DNA from: Nonomuraea pusilla
GTDB lineage: Bacteria > Actinomycetota > Actinomycetes > Streptosporangiales > Streptosporangiaceae
Assembly: GCF_900109355.1 (NCBI RefSeq)
Contig: NZ_FOBF01000010.1
Coordinates: 233,982 to 297,981, forward strand
Length of the DNA: 64,000 nt
Reading direction: 5' to 3'
A program made the position numbers and the translations under genes. This document shows positions 54,596 to 62,696 of the stretch, piece after piece (the first letter of the stretch is position 1; every line of letters starts with the position of its first letter). The notes beneath the pieces were generated by a model that ran no database searches, was not told where the DNA came from, and saw nothing but the letters and a program-made list of their open reading frames with translations.

Positions 54596-56059
54596 ATGAA
54601 GCGCCTTCTCGCCCTCACGACGGCAGCCTTCACCGCCCTGCCGCTCGCCCCCGCCGCGGCGCTCGACGCCGCCCCCGGCACGGCGGCCGGCGGCACCCAC
54701 GGCACAGTGCTCGACCGCGCCCCCGACGCTCCAGGCGCTCCAGGCGCGGCGCTCGACGGCGCCCCCGGCGCTCCAGGCGCGGGCGACCCGTACTTCCCCG
54801 ACCAGGGCAACGGCGGCTACGACGCCGGGCACTACGACCTGGCGCTCGACTACAACCCCAGCTCCAACCAGCTCGACGGCGTCGCCACCATCGCCGCGCG
54901 CGCCACCCAGGCGCTCAGCCGCTTCGACCTCGACCTCGTCCGCACCCTCACCGTGCGCTCCGTCACCGTCGACGGCGCCCCCGCCGCCTTCACCCAGGAC
55001 GGCTCCGAACTCGTCGTCACCCCCGCCGCCGCGCTGCCGTCCGGGCAGGGCTTCACCGTCGTCGTCCGCTACGACGGCAAGCCCACCCACGTCCTCGACC
55101 CCGACGGCTCCCGCGACGGCTGGATCCGCACGAACGACGGCGTCTTCAACGCCAACGAGCCGCAGGGCGCCATGACCTGGTACCCCGGCAACCACCACAT
55201 GACCGACAAGGCGACGTACCGCTTCTCCGTGACCGTCCCCGACGACCGGGCCGCCGTCGCCAACGGCGACCTCGTCTTGTCCACGTCCCGCGACGGCCGC
55301 ACCACCTACGTGTGGGACGCCAGGCAGCCGATGGCGAGCTACCTGGCCACGGTGTCCATCGGCAAGTTCCAGCTCACCGACACCAGGATCGGCGGCTACC
55401 GCGTCATCACCGCCGTCGACCCCAAGCTCGCCGGCAAGGCCGGCGGGTTCGCCGCCCGCCACGCGCCCGTCCTCAGCTACTTCAGCTCGCTCTTCGGCCC
55501 GTACCCCTTCACCTCCACCGGAGGGATCGTCGACCACGAGCCGAACGTCGGCTACGCCCTCGAGACCCAGACCCGGCCCATCTACCCCGTCGTGCCCAGC
55601 GAGAGCCTGCTCGCCCACGAGCTGGCACACCAGTGGTTCGGCGACTCGGTGACCCCCACCCGCTGGCAGGACATCTGGCTCAACGAGGGCTTCGCCAACT
55701 ACGCCGAATGGCTCTGGCTGGACAAGACCGGCAGCAAGACCCTGCAGTCGTCCTTCGACGCCGCCTACGCCAAGCCCGCCGACGACCCGTTCTGGCAGAC
55801 GCCCCCGGCCGACCCCGGCGGCCCCGCCGACCTCTTCCACGACGCCGTCTACGACCGCGGCGCCATGACGCTGCACGCCCTGCGCCGCGCCGTCGGCGAC
55901 AGCGCGTTCTTCACGATCCTGCGCACCTGGGCCACCGAGCACCAGTACGGCAACGCCGACACCCCCGCCTTCGTCGCCCTCGCCGAACGCGTCTCAGGCC
56001 GGTCCCTCACCGCCCTGTTCGACGCCTGGCTCCACAAGCCCGGCAAACCGACGTTGTGA
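54596..56059 (+). CDS. Secreted M1-family metallopeptidase
   Basis: The product has 487 residues with a signal peptide (MKRLLALTTAAFTALPLAPA, cleavage near AALDAAPG). After a short Ala/Gly/Pro-rich linker the M1 fold follows. The zinc site HELAHQWFG lies near residue 341, and the third ligand is the Glu of WLNEGFANYAEW, 18 residues on. The N-terminal beta domain contains YDLALDYNPSSNQLDG. The exopeptidase GAMEN loop is replaced by ETQTRP near NVGYALETQTRP, as in many secreted actinobacterial M1 proteins. It cleaves N-terminal residues from peptides outside the cell. ATG 54596 is preferred over GTG 54590. Confidence 0.93.
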   Translation: MKRLLALTTAAFTALPLAPAAALDAAPGTAAGGTHGTVLDRAPDAPGAPGAALDGAPGAPGAGDPYFPDQGNGGYDAGHYDLALDYNPSSNQLDGVATIAARATQALSRFDLDLVRTLTVRSVTVDGAPAAFTQDGSELVVTPAAALPSGQGFTVVVRYDGKPTHVLDPDGSRDGWIRTNDGVFNANEPQGAMTWYPGNHHMTDKATYRFSVTVPDDRAAVANGDLVLSTSRDGRTTYVWDARQPMASYLATVSIGKFQLTDTRIGGYRVITAVDPKLAGKAGGFAARHAPVLSYFSSLFGPYPFTSTGGIVDHEPNVGYALETQTRPIYPVVPSESLLAHELAHQWFGDSVTPTRWQDIWLNEGFANYAEWLWLDKTGSKTLQSSFDAAYAKPADDPFWQTPPADPGGPADLFHDAVYDRGAMTLHALRRAVGDSAFFTILRTWATEHQYGNADTPAFVALAERVSGRSLTALFDAWLHKPGKPTL

Positions 56060-56128
56060 TCATTCCGGTACGGCTTGCGGGACGGTTTCGGCCGCAAGCC
56101 GTACCAGACCTGACTAAGCTTCACGGCC

Positions 56129-56806
56129 ATGGCCGGTCGTCCCCTTCATGAAGTCGTCGAAGCAGGCTGGGCTCAGGCCCTTGAGCCCGTCGCCGAGCAG
56201 ATCTCCCAGATGGGCGAGTTCCTGCGCAAGGAAATCGCCGAAGGCAGGCAGTACCTCCCCGCGGGCGGACACGTCCTGCGCGCGTTCACCCAGCCCTTCG
56301 ACGAGGTCAAGGTGCTGATCGTGGGCCAGGACCCGTACCCCACGCCCGGCCACCCCGTCGGCCTGTCGTTCTCCGTCGCCCCCGACGTGCGGCCCCTGCC
56401 CGGCAGCCTGGTCAACATCTACAAGGAGATGGAGACCGACCTCGGGCTGCCGCGCCCCGCCAACGGCGACCTGACCCCGTGGGCCGAGCAGGGCGTGCTC
56501 CTGCTCAACAGGGTCCTCACCGTCATGCCGGGCAAGCCCGCCTCCCACCGCGGCAAGGGCTGGGAAGCCGTCACCGAGCAGGCCATCCGCGCCCTCGTCG
56601 CCAGGAACAAGCCGCTCGTCGCCATCCTCTGGGGCCGCGACGCCCGCAACCTCGCCCCCATGCTCGGCGACGTGCCGCGCGTCGAGTCCGCCCACCCGTC
56701 CCCCCTGTCCGCGCGCAGCGGCTTCTTCGGCTCGCGGCCGTTCAGCCGGGCCAACGAGCTGCTCGTCCAGCAGGGCGCGACACCGGTCGAGTGGAAGCTG
56801 CCCTAG
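56129..56806 (+). CDS. ung: Uracil-DNA glycosylase, family 1
   Basis: The product has 225 residues. The water-activating Asp lies in GQDPYPTPGHPVGLSFS near residue 66, and the DNA-intercalating motif is HPSPLSARSGFFGSRPFSR near residue 190. These are the family 1 UDG signatures. The enzyme removes uracil from DNA. It stands 70 bp after the M1 peptidase and 10 bp before a small acidic protein gene. Confidence 0.97.
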   Translation: MAGRPLHEVVEAGWAQALEPVAEQISQMGEFLRKEIAEGRQYLPAGGHVLRAFTQPFDEVKVLIVGQDPYPTPGHPVGLSFSVAPDVRPLPGSLVNIYKEMETDLGLPRPANGDLTPWAEQGVLLLNRVLTVMPGKPASHRGKGWEAVTEQAIRALVARNKPLVAILWGRDARNLAPMLGDVPRVESAHPSPLSARSGFFGSRPFSRANELLVQQGATPVEWKLP

Positions 56807-56816
56807 CATCGTCGCC

Positions 56817-57146
56817 ATGAGTGATGAACCCAAGTACCTGCGCCTCACGGTCGAACTGACCGTCGAGGTGCTCGACGTCGACGCCCTGCAGGCGGCGGCG
56901 CTCTCCGAGATCCGGCACCCCGACGCCGATCTCAGCGAGGAGGAGCGCACCGAGCAGGCCGAGCTGGTCAACTCCGACGAGACCGGCGCGTCCGCCCTGC
57001 AGTGGCTGATCGAGCCCGACCACGTGCTCCAGCTCGTCAAGCACATCAACGAGATCGAGCCGCGCGAGGCCGTGCTCGGAGTCGAGCCGTCCGACGGTCC
57101 CAGCGAGGACGAGGACGACGACGAGCACGACCACCACCACCACTGA
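56817..57146 (+). CDS. Small acidic protein with poly-His tail (unrecognised)
   Basis: The product has 109 residues. The first 85 form an apparently folded alpha/beta unit (KYLRLTVELTVEVLDVDAL, then ALQWLIEPDHVLQLVKHINE). The tail is strongly acidic and ends in EDEDDDEHDHHHH, a likely divalent-metal-binding sequence. No named family was recognised. It starts 10 bp after ung and may be cotranscribed with it. High GC3 and a clean start support a real gene. Confidence 0.75.
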   Translation: MSDEPKYLRLTVELTVEVLDVDALQAAALSEIRHPDADLSEEERTEQAELVNSDETGASALQWLIEPDHVLQLVKHINEIEPREAVLGVEPSDGPSEDEDDDEHDHHHH

Positions 57147-57196
57147 CGTGGCGACGGCCACGGCGTTCGTCGCCGGCGTCGTGGCTTCTCGCCCCC

Positions 57197-57290
57197 TCAC
57201 CCGGGAGACTTTCCCGGGGCTTCTTTCCCGGGAGACGTTCCTGGGACTTCTTTCGCGGGGGACGTTCCTGGGGACATTCCTGGGGCTTCG
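57197..57290. repeat. Degenerate tandem repeat (CGGGAGACGTTCCTGGGACTT-like)
   Basis: The interval contains about four degenerate copies of a unit near 27 bp with core GAGACGTTCCTGGGACTTCT and variants GACTTTCCCGGGGCTTCT and GGACGTTCCTGGGGA. It lies between the poly-His protein gene and the MTH1187-family gene and encodes nothing recognisable. Confidence 0.7.
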
Positions 57291-57326
57291 TCCCGTTCGC
57301 ACGCGACCAGCACGAGGTGATGACGC

Positions 57327-57617
57327 ATGATCGTGGCATTCTCCGTGACGCCGCTGGGCGTCGGCGAAGGCGTCGCCGAACCGGTCGCCCGCGCCGTACG
57401 GGTGGTCCGCGAGAGCGGCCTCCCCAACCGTACCGACGCCATGTTCACCACGATCGAAGGCGAGTGGGACGAGGTCATGGACGTCATCAAGCGCGCCGTG
57501 GACGCGGTGGCCGAGGTGGCCCCCCGCGTCAGCCTCGTCCTCAAGGCGGACCTGCGCGCAGGCGTCACGGACGCCATGACCACCAAACTCGAATCCCTGG
57601 AACGCCACCTCCCCTGA
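57327..57617 (+). CDS. MTH1187-family thiamine-binding protein
   Basis: The product has 96 residues of the MTH1187/YkoF-like family (PF01910), small ferredoxin-like proteins that bind thiamine. Family features are FSVTPLGVGEGVAEPVARAV near residues 5-24, NRTDAMFTTIEGEWDEVM near 35, and a C-terminal helix TTKLESLERHL. ATG 57327 has GAGGTGA upstream. No thiamine riboswitch or transporter gene adjoins it. Confidence 0.9.
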   Translation: MIVAFSVTPLGVGEGVAEPVARAVRVVRESGLPNRTDAMFTTIEGEWDEVMDVIKRAVDAVAEVAPRVSLVLKADLRAGVTDAMTTKLESLERHLP

Positions 57618-58250
57618 ACCACACCCGAAAGCCCCGCCCACGGAACCCGACCGGAGGGCCCGCGGCGGGGTGCGACCGCACGCCTGACCACGACCGGGCC
57701 CCACATCCCAACTTGCCTCGCCACGACCGGCCGCCCACCCCGACGCGTCCGGCCCTGACCGGCCGCGCCCCGACGCGCCTGGCCACGACCGGCCATGCAC
57801 CCCAGCCCAGCCCCCACGGAACCAACCGGAAGGCCCTCGGCGCGCACGACCGCACGCCTGACCACGACCGGGCCGCACATCCCAACTTGCCTCGCCATGA
57901 CCGGCCGCGCACCCCGACTCGCCCGGCCACGACCGGCCATGCACCCCAGCCCATCCCCCACGGAACCCGACCAGAAGGTCCGCGGCGGGGTGCGACGACG
58001 GCTCCCCTGGCCACGACCGGCGGCACATGCCGACTTGCTTGGCATGACCAGGCCGCACATGCCGATTTCCTCGGCCATGACCGGGCCGCACACGCCCGCT
58101 CGTCTGGCCATGACCGGCTGTGCATCCCGACTGGAGGCTCGCGGGGGGTGCGACGGGGCGTGTGGCTCCTGCCCGTCGTTGCCCTCGGCCGCGCCCTCTG
58201 AGTGTGGCTGAGGGCCGTGAGAACCGGCTCCCTCAGCACGCGTCGGCGCG
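57618..58250. repeat. 633-bp degenerate repeat tract without a gene
   Basis: From about 57640 to 58140 the sequence is a series of units of 30-33 bp with core CATGACCGGGCCGCACAT or CACGACCGGCCGCGCACC. About a dozen recognisable copies occur, and a larger duplication repeats a block with CGCACGCCTGACCACGACCG at two places. Frames through it encode imperfect HDRPRTPTR-like repeats on one strand but lack start sites and domains. The copies are too divergent and contiguous for CRISPR. It lies between the MTH1187 gene and the SnoaL-like gene. Confidence 0.75.
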
Positions 58251-58685
58251 TCAGTCCTCGGGGTCGGTTCCGGTGGTGAGGGCCCGCGTGACCGTCAGGC
58301 TGTCCTCGTAGATGTGGTAACGGGTGATGAGCCCGTCCTCGACGGTGAGGTGCAGCGCGAACGGCGACGTGTAGGCGGTGCCGCTCGCCCGGACCGTCTG
58401 CGCGATCTCCCCGAGCACGACGGCGTGCGCCCCGTCGACCAGGATGTGGGTCACCGTCGTGCCGTTCAGCTCGGTCACGTGGTGGTCCTCCAACGACCGG
58501 AAATGGTCCGCCACCTCGTCCCGCCCGGATCGTGACCGGATCCACGGCACCGCCGGGTGCCCCTCTTCCGGCCAGGAGAGCTGCCAGTCGATCGACTCGG
58601 CGAACAGCTCCGCCGTACGTTCATGATCGCCCTCGGCCATCCTGCGCAGCAATTCGTCCACAACGTCACGGGTGTCACTCGTCAT
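58251..58685 (-). CDS. SnoaL/NTF2-like domain protein
   Basis: The product has 144 residues and looks like the NTF2/SnoaL cone-shaped fold: an N-terminal helix pair (TRDVVDELLRRMAEGDHERT), WQLSWPEEGHPAVPW, and beta strands ending in DGLITRYHIYEDSL. Such proteins are ketosteroid-isomerase-like and often tailor polyketides or act as stand-alone binding domains. The FAD monooxygenase gene is divergent, 303 bp away. The catalytic activity cannot be inferred from the sequence. Confidence 0.85.
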   Translation of the reverse strand: MTSDTRDVVDELLRRMAEGDHERTAELFAESIDWQLSWPEEGHPAVPWIRSRSGRDEVADHFRSLEDHHVTELNGTTVTHILVDGAHAVVLGEIAQTVRASGTAYTSPFALHLTVEDGLITRYHIYEDSLTVTRALTTGTDPED

Positions 58686-58812
58686 ACGTCAACTCTCGCG
58701 GCCGAAAGTGCGGCGCGTCGATTACCCCTCAGGTAAAGGCCGCACCTCACCGGCGGCAGCGTCGGCCACGGCTGACAGACGGCAGGCACGGCGTTGGGCG
58801 GGGCGCCCGCAG

Positions 58813-58875
58813 GTCATGAGGTGCGAGGGCCGGGTCATGAGGTGCGGCGGCCGGGTCAGGAGGTGCGGCGGCCGG
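58813..58875. repeat. 21-bp tandem repeat, three copies
   Basis: GTCATGAGGTGCGAGGGCCGG and two variants with GCGGCGG in place of GCGAGGG follow one another without a gap at 58813-58833, 58834-58854 and 58855-58875, and a fourth partial copy begins at 58876. They lie in the non-coding region between the SnoaL-like gene and the monooxygenase promoter. Confidence 0.8.
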
Positions 58876-58900
58876 GTCAGGTGGGACGCGGACAGAACGA

Positions 58901-58937
58901 GATATGTCTTGACCATCCCGAAGACGCGACATATCGT
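58901..58937 (+). promoter_or_regulatory. Candidate monooxygenase promoter with palindromic operator
   Basis: TTGACC (58909-58914) and TATCGT (58932-58937) are a plausible -35 and -10 pair with a 17-bp spacer. The exact inverted repeat GATATGTC (58901-58908) and GACATATC (58928-58935) flanks the -35 element and overlaps the -10, as expected for a repressor operator. A second dyad, AAGACG and CGTCTT, lies at 58921-58940. The interval ends about 50 bp before the monooxygenase start. The cognate repressor is unknown; no regulator gene is adjacent. Confidence 0.6.
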
Positions 58938-58988
58938 CTTCCCTGCGGACACGACGCGATACTACGCGTTCTACTCGGAGGTGGATGC

Positions 58989-60590
58989 ATGAAGCAGGAA
59001 CACGTACCGGTCCTGGTGGTCGGCGGCGGGTACGCCGGTCTCAGTGCCGCCCTGCTCCTCGCCTGGCGCGAGGTGCCCGTCATGCTGGTCGAGAGGCACC
59101 CCGGCACGTCGGTCCAGCCGAAGGCGTTCGGTGTCGGCCCGCGTGCCGTCGAGCTGCTGCGGCCCGTGCCCGGCGTCGAGGAGGCGCTCACCCGGATCTG
59201 GTCGGGCATCGGCGAGAACATGCGTATCGCGATCGCCAAGAGCCTGTCCGACCCCACCCCTCAGATGATCATCAACGACGAGCGCGAGGAGATGGCCTTC
59301 CTCGCCGACCTCACCCCGGCCGCGCTGATCGGCGCGCCTCAGGCCGAGATCGAGCGCGTACTGCGCGTCAAGGCCGAGGATCTCGGCGCCGACCTGCGCT
59401 TCTCCACCGAGCTGATCTCGCTCGACCAGGACGACGACGGCGTCACCGCCGTGATCCGCTCGAACGGCACCGACAGTCTCGTACGCGCCGACTACGTCGT
59501 GGCCGCCGACGGCTACCGCAGCCCGCTGCGCGAGAAGCTCGGCGTCCCCACCTCGGGGAAGGGCGACCTCGGCAAGACCTGCTCCATCATGTTCGACGCC
59601 GACCTGACCGGCCTGGTGCGCGAACGCGAGGTCACCCTCTGGTACCTGCAGAACGAGGTGTTCACCGGCGTCATCGTGACCGGCACCGGCGTCGGTGCCC
59701 ACGTCTTGGGCGTCAACTACGACCCGGACAAGGGCGAGAGCGAGGCCGACTTCACCGAGGAACGCTGCGCCGAGCTCGTACGGGTGGCGGTCGGCGTGCC
59801 CGACCTGGACGTACGCGTCCTGGACAAGACGACGTTCGCCATGGCGCACAACGTCGCCGACCGGTACCGCGAAGGCCGGGTCTTCCTGGCCGGCGACGCC
59901 GCCCACACCATGCCGCCCACCGGCGGCCAGGGCGGCAGCACGGCGTTGCAGGACGGCTGCGACATCGCCTGGCGCCTCTGGCTGGTCATCAGCGGTCAGG
60001 CCGGGCCCGGCTTCCTCGACACGTACGACGCCGAACGCCGCCCCATCGGCGCCCTCACCGCCGACGCCCAGCTCGCGAACCTCGGCGTACGCATGCCGCC
60101 GGCCGCCCGCGTCGGCTACCCGGAACCCCTTGAGGACCCCGTGGGCGCCCTGCTCGGCTGCCGGTACCACTCCACCGCGATCCTGGCGGAGCCCGGCGAC
60201 GACGGCTCGCTCCTGGAGAACCCGCGTGTGCCGAACGGCCGGCCCGGCAGCCGCGCCCCGCACGTCGTGCTCGACTGGGACGGCCAGCGCATCTCCACCA
60301 TCGACCTGTTCGGCTCGGGCTTCGTGCTGCTGGCCGACAAGCAGGGCGGACAGTCGTGGGTGGACGCGGGCCGCGTGGTGAAGGACCGTCTCGGGCTGCG
60401 GCTCACCCGCGTCCTCGTGAACGAGGAACTGCTGGACGTCGAAGGGTGCTGGCGGGAACGGTACGGCGTCAGCGGGGGCGGCGCCGTGCTGGTACGGCCC
60501 GACGGGTACGTCGCCTGGCGCTCGCCCCACCCCGGCCCGGACCCGGTCACCACCCTTGACCGGGTGCTGCGCCGAATCCTCAGCCGCTGA
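58989..60590 (+). CDS. FAD-dependent aromatic monooxygenase (PheA/TfdB-RdmE type)
   Basis: The product has 533 residues. The FAD-binding GGGYAGLSAALLL (residues 11-23), the DG motif VAADGYRSPLREKLG near 173 and the GD motif FLAGDAAHTMPPTGGQGG near 299 are complete, followed by a C-terminal thioredoxin-like domain. The family hydroxylates phenols, anthracyclines and other aromatic polyketides with NADPH and oxygen. ATG 58989 is chosen because GGAGGTGG lies just upstream. No polyketide synthase genes are in the window, so the substrate is unknown; the SnoaL-like gene divergent to it may be functionally linked. Confidence 0.93.
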   Translation: MKQEHVPVLVVGGGYAGLSAALLLAWREVPVMLVERHPGTSVQPKAFGVGPRAVELLRPVPGVEEALTRIWSGIGENMRIAIAKSLSDPTPQMIINDEREEMAFLADLTPAALIGAPQAEIERVLRVKAEDLGADLRFSTELISLDQDDDGVTAVIRSNGTDSLVRADYVVAADGYRSPLREKLGVPTSGKGDLGKTCSIMFDADLTGLVREREVTLWYLQNEVFTGVIVTGTGVGAHVLGVNYDPDKGESEADFTEERCAELVRVAVGVPDLDVRVLDKTTFAMAHNVADRYREGRVFLAGDAAHTMPPTGGQGGSTALQDGCDIAWRLWLVISGQAGPGFLDTYDAERRPIGALTADAQLANLGVRMPPAARVGYPEPLEDPVGALLGCRYHSTAILAEPGDDGSLLENPRVPNGRPGSRAPHVVLDWDGQRISTIDLFGSGFVLLADKQGGQSWVDAGRVVKDRLGLRLTRVLVNEELLDVEGCWRERYGVSGGGAVLVRPDGYVAWRSPHPGPDPVTTLDRVLRRILSR

Positions 60591-60624
60591 CACGTCGCGT
60601 CCGGCGTCGAGGACGGGCGGTGGC

Positions 60625-61800
60625 TCATGATTTGCCGTGGTCCTCCTGCCAGAGTTCGGCGCCGTCCCTGCTGTAGCCGATGATGCGGAAGCCGTCGCGG
60701 TACAGGTCATCGGTGTGTCGTTGCGTACCGGCGAACAGGCGGAAGCCGCCGACCTTCCACGGATCCGGCCTGGTTCGGGCCTTGACGGTCGTGCCGTCCG
60801 GGAAGACGAGTTCGACGCGCGCGGTCTTGGTGCTCGTGATGCCGAACCAGTGCTCCTTGTGGTCGCCCAGTTGCACGTTCATCGGCCTGCCGTCCATGTC
60901 GATCAGGGGTTTGTCAGAGCCGCCTCTCCCGATCGCCGCGCCGCCCGGCGTGAGCGAGTGGACGCGGCCGACGGCCTGCCCGTTCAGCTTCCAGACCAGG
61001 GTCTTGTCCGGTGTCTCGTAGAGGCCCACGACCAGCTTGCCCGGCATCTCCACAGTCGCTCCGACCGGCTCGGCACGGGCTTCCGGGGGGACGCCGCCCT
61101 GCTGCCGGTCGATGCGCGTGATCGTCTCCCCGTCGCGGCCCGCGAACTCGTACGCCGTCACCCTCGTGTCCGACGGGACGGTGACGGTCCAGATGCCCTG
61201 AGGGGCGCCCTTGGGACGGTGAATCGTCCCGGTGACCTTGCCCCCGCCGGTGAGGGCGGTCACGCGGGCGATGCCATCGCGCGCCGTGCCGAAGTACATC
61301 AGCAGACCCGTGGCCGGGCTGGGGAAGGTCTCCGTAGAGCCCTGCTCGGTCGCCTCCTCGGCGCGGAGGGGCCGGCCGCACTCCGCCGAGCCGGAACCGG
61401 TCCTGCTCTTCACCCGCTTGCAGAGGGCGGCGCCGTCGTCGGTCCTGGCGTACCAGAGCGAGATGGGCCGGCGCTGGGAAGGATTGTCGACCAGCAGGAC
61501 GTCGCCGATACGGAACTCGTCGCCCGTGTAGTCCTTGACAGGGAATCTCGGCGTGCTGGTGATCTTGGAGACGTCGGCGCCGGTGGCGGCGTCGCCGCCC
61601 GCCGTGCCGCGCGTGGAGATCAGGCCGATCGGGAGGGCGATCGCTGTGACGCAGACGCCGGCCACCAGCGCGTTCCTGCGCGTCCTGCGCCTGTTCGAGC
61701 GTGAGATCACCTCGGAGGGCAGGCGCGGGGGCGCCTTCGGGGCGCGCTCGGCGGCGTGCCCGAACTCCGTGCGTAGAAAGGATTCCAGCTCGTCGGTCAT
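60625..61800 (-). CDS. Membrane-anchored protein coupled to a SigE-family sigma factor, possible anti-sigma factor
   Basis: The product has 391 residues. A cytoplasmic N-terminus of about 40 residues (MTDELESFLRTEFGHAAERA) precedes one transmembrane helix (NALVAGVCVTAIALPIGLIS), and the rest is an extracytoplasmic beta-rich domain with two Cys (ALCKRV and SAECGRPL) and no catalytic motif. ATG 61800 overlaps the sigma factor's TGA (ATGA), and single-pass topology after a sigma gene is that of anti-sigma factors. No ZAS zinc motif is present in the N-terminal segment, so the assignment is by context. Confidence 0.75.
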   Translation of the reverse strand: MTDELESFLRTEFGHAAERAPKAPPRLPSEVISRSNRRRTRRNALVAGVCVTAIALPIGLISTRGTAGGDAATGADVSKITSTPRFPVKDYTGDEFRIGDVLLVDNPSQRRPISLWYARTDDGAALCKRVKSRTGSGSAECGRPLRAEEATEQGSTETFPSPATGLLMYFGTARDGIARVTALTGGGKVTGTIHRPKGAPQGIWTVTVPSDTRVTAYEFAGRDGETITRIDRQQGGVPPEARAEPVGATVEMPGKLVVGLYETPDKTLVWKLNGQAVGRVHSLTPGGAAIGRGGSDKPLIDMDGRPMNVQLGDHKEHWFGITSTKTARVELVFPDGTTVKARTRPDPWKVGGFRLFAGTQRHTDDLYRDGFRIIGYSRDGAELWQEDHGKS

Positions 61801-62300
61801 GCGGAGCTCCCGTTCGCTGCGGGGTTGGGGAGGGTGGCGCGGAGTTTGGCCAGGCCGAGCGACACATGACTGCGCACGGTGCCGCGTGAGACGCCGAGCA
61901 CGGCGGCGATCTCCTCGTCAGGCAGGTCCTCGTAGTAGCGCAGCACCAGCACGGCGCGCTGCCTCTTGGGCAGGCCGGCCAGTGCCGTCCAGAGACCGTC
62001 GTCGGAGGGCGGCTGGTCTGTTCGCGCTGTGTCGGGAAGTGCCCAGTCGAGCCGCTCGCGCCTGCGCAGCCGCCACGTTCTCATGTGCAGCCTGGTCATG
62101 ATCATGCGGGTGTACGCCTCGGGCGCCTGTTTGTGGCGTACGCGCGGCCAGGCGCGGTGCAGCCGGACCAGGGCCTCCTGCGTGAGGTCGGCCGCGTCAT
62201 GCGGGTTGCCGCTGAGGAGGTAGCCGTAGCGGAGCAGGGCGTCCGCCCTCTGCGCCGCGAACTCCTCGAAGCGCTCATCCAATGAGCTCTGCCTTTCCAT
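61797..62300 (-). CDS. SigE-family RNA polymerase sigma factor (ECF)
   Basis: The product has 167 residues with sigma region 2 (ADALLRYGYLLSGNPHDAAD, then LTQEALVRLHRAW) and region 4 (LPKRQRAVLVLRYYEDLPDE, then EIAAVLGVSRGTVRSHVSLG). Size and the NPHDAADLTQEALVRLHRAW sequence are those of the actinobacterial SigE/SAV family of ECF sigma factors. ATG 62300 (MERQSSLDERFEEF) is preferred over longer forms that run into the octanucleotide repeat. Its gene overlaps that of the membrane protein downstream. Regulation is presumably through that protein. Confidence 0.92.
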   Translation of the reverse strand: MERQSSLDERFEEFAAQRADALLRYGYLLSGNPHDAADLTQEALVRLHRAWPRVRHKQAPEAYTRMIMTRLHMRTWRLRRRERLDWALPDTARTDQPPSDDGLWTALAGLPKRQRAVLVLRYYEDLPDEEIAAVLGVSRGTVRSHVSLGLAKLRATLPNPAANGSSA

Positions 62301-62696
62301 GGGTCCGTCATGGGATAGAGCACCCTGCGGGCCGGACTGTTGAATCTCCGACGCGGCGGAGAAACTGGTTCGCGGGCACTTCCTGACTGGTGCGGGGCGT
62401 GGACGACGTGGCCGCAGGAGCCATGATCTTCGGTCAGGACCGTCGGACCGTCGCGCCATCTCGCCATCTCGCCATCTCGCCGTCTGGCCGTCTGGCCGTC
62501 TGGCCGTCTGGCCGTCTGGCCGTCTGGCCGTCCGCAGGCAGGAGGACTCCGCCCGCTGTGACATCGAGCCCCGGCCTTGACGTCGGCTCGCCCTTCTTGG
62601 ACTGGCCGTGCCTCCAGGCCCGATGCCGGCTGCGGTCGATTCGCGCGAACGCGGGTGCGCCGGCGCCGGCGGTGTTCGGCTCGGCTTGTTCGGCTG
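62301..62696. other. 396-bp region upstream of the sigma factor, with an octamer array
   Basis: No gene is supported between the sigma factor start and the end of the next minus-strand gene. The region must contain the sigma operon promoter. Its main feature is the octanucleotide array at 62455-62534. The open frame through it encodes only Arg/Asp/Gly repeat sequence. Confidence 0.6.
62455..62534. repeat. Octanucleotide tandem array, ten copies
   Basis: Three copies of GCCATCTC are followed by six of GCCGTCTG and one GCCGTCCG, all in phase with no spacer, giving 80 bp. It lies 155-234 bp upstream of the sigma factor start on the minus-strand transcript. Perfect short tandem arrays of this kind gain and lose units by slippage; a change of length would shift upstream elements relative to the promoter. 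Confidence 0.9.

Noticed and set aside
57640..58140. CRISPR array
   Set aside because: Units are contiguous and divergent, with no constant repeat separated by unique spacers, and no cas gene is present.
57002..58201. Plus-strand frame with imperfect HDRPRTPTR repeats through the repeat tract
   Set aside because: It begins inside the acidic small protein gene in another frame, has no ribosome binding site and no recognisable domain, and its units vary too much to look maintained.
62301..62564. Longer N-terminus for the sigma factor starting upstream of the octamer array
   Set aside because: The added residues are repeat-derived Arg/Asp/Gly sequence, while homology starts at the ATG at 62300.
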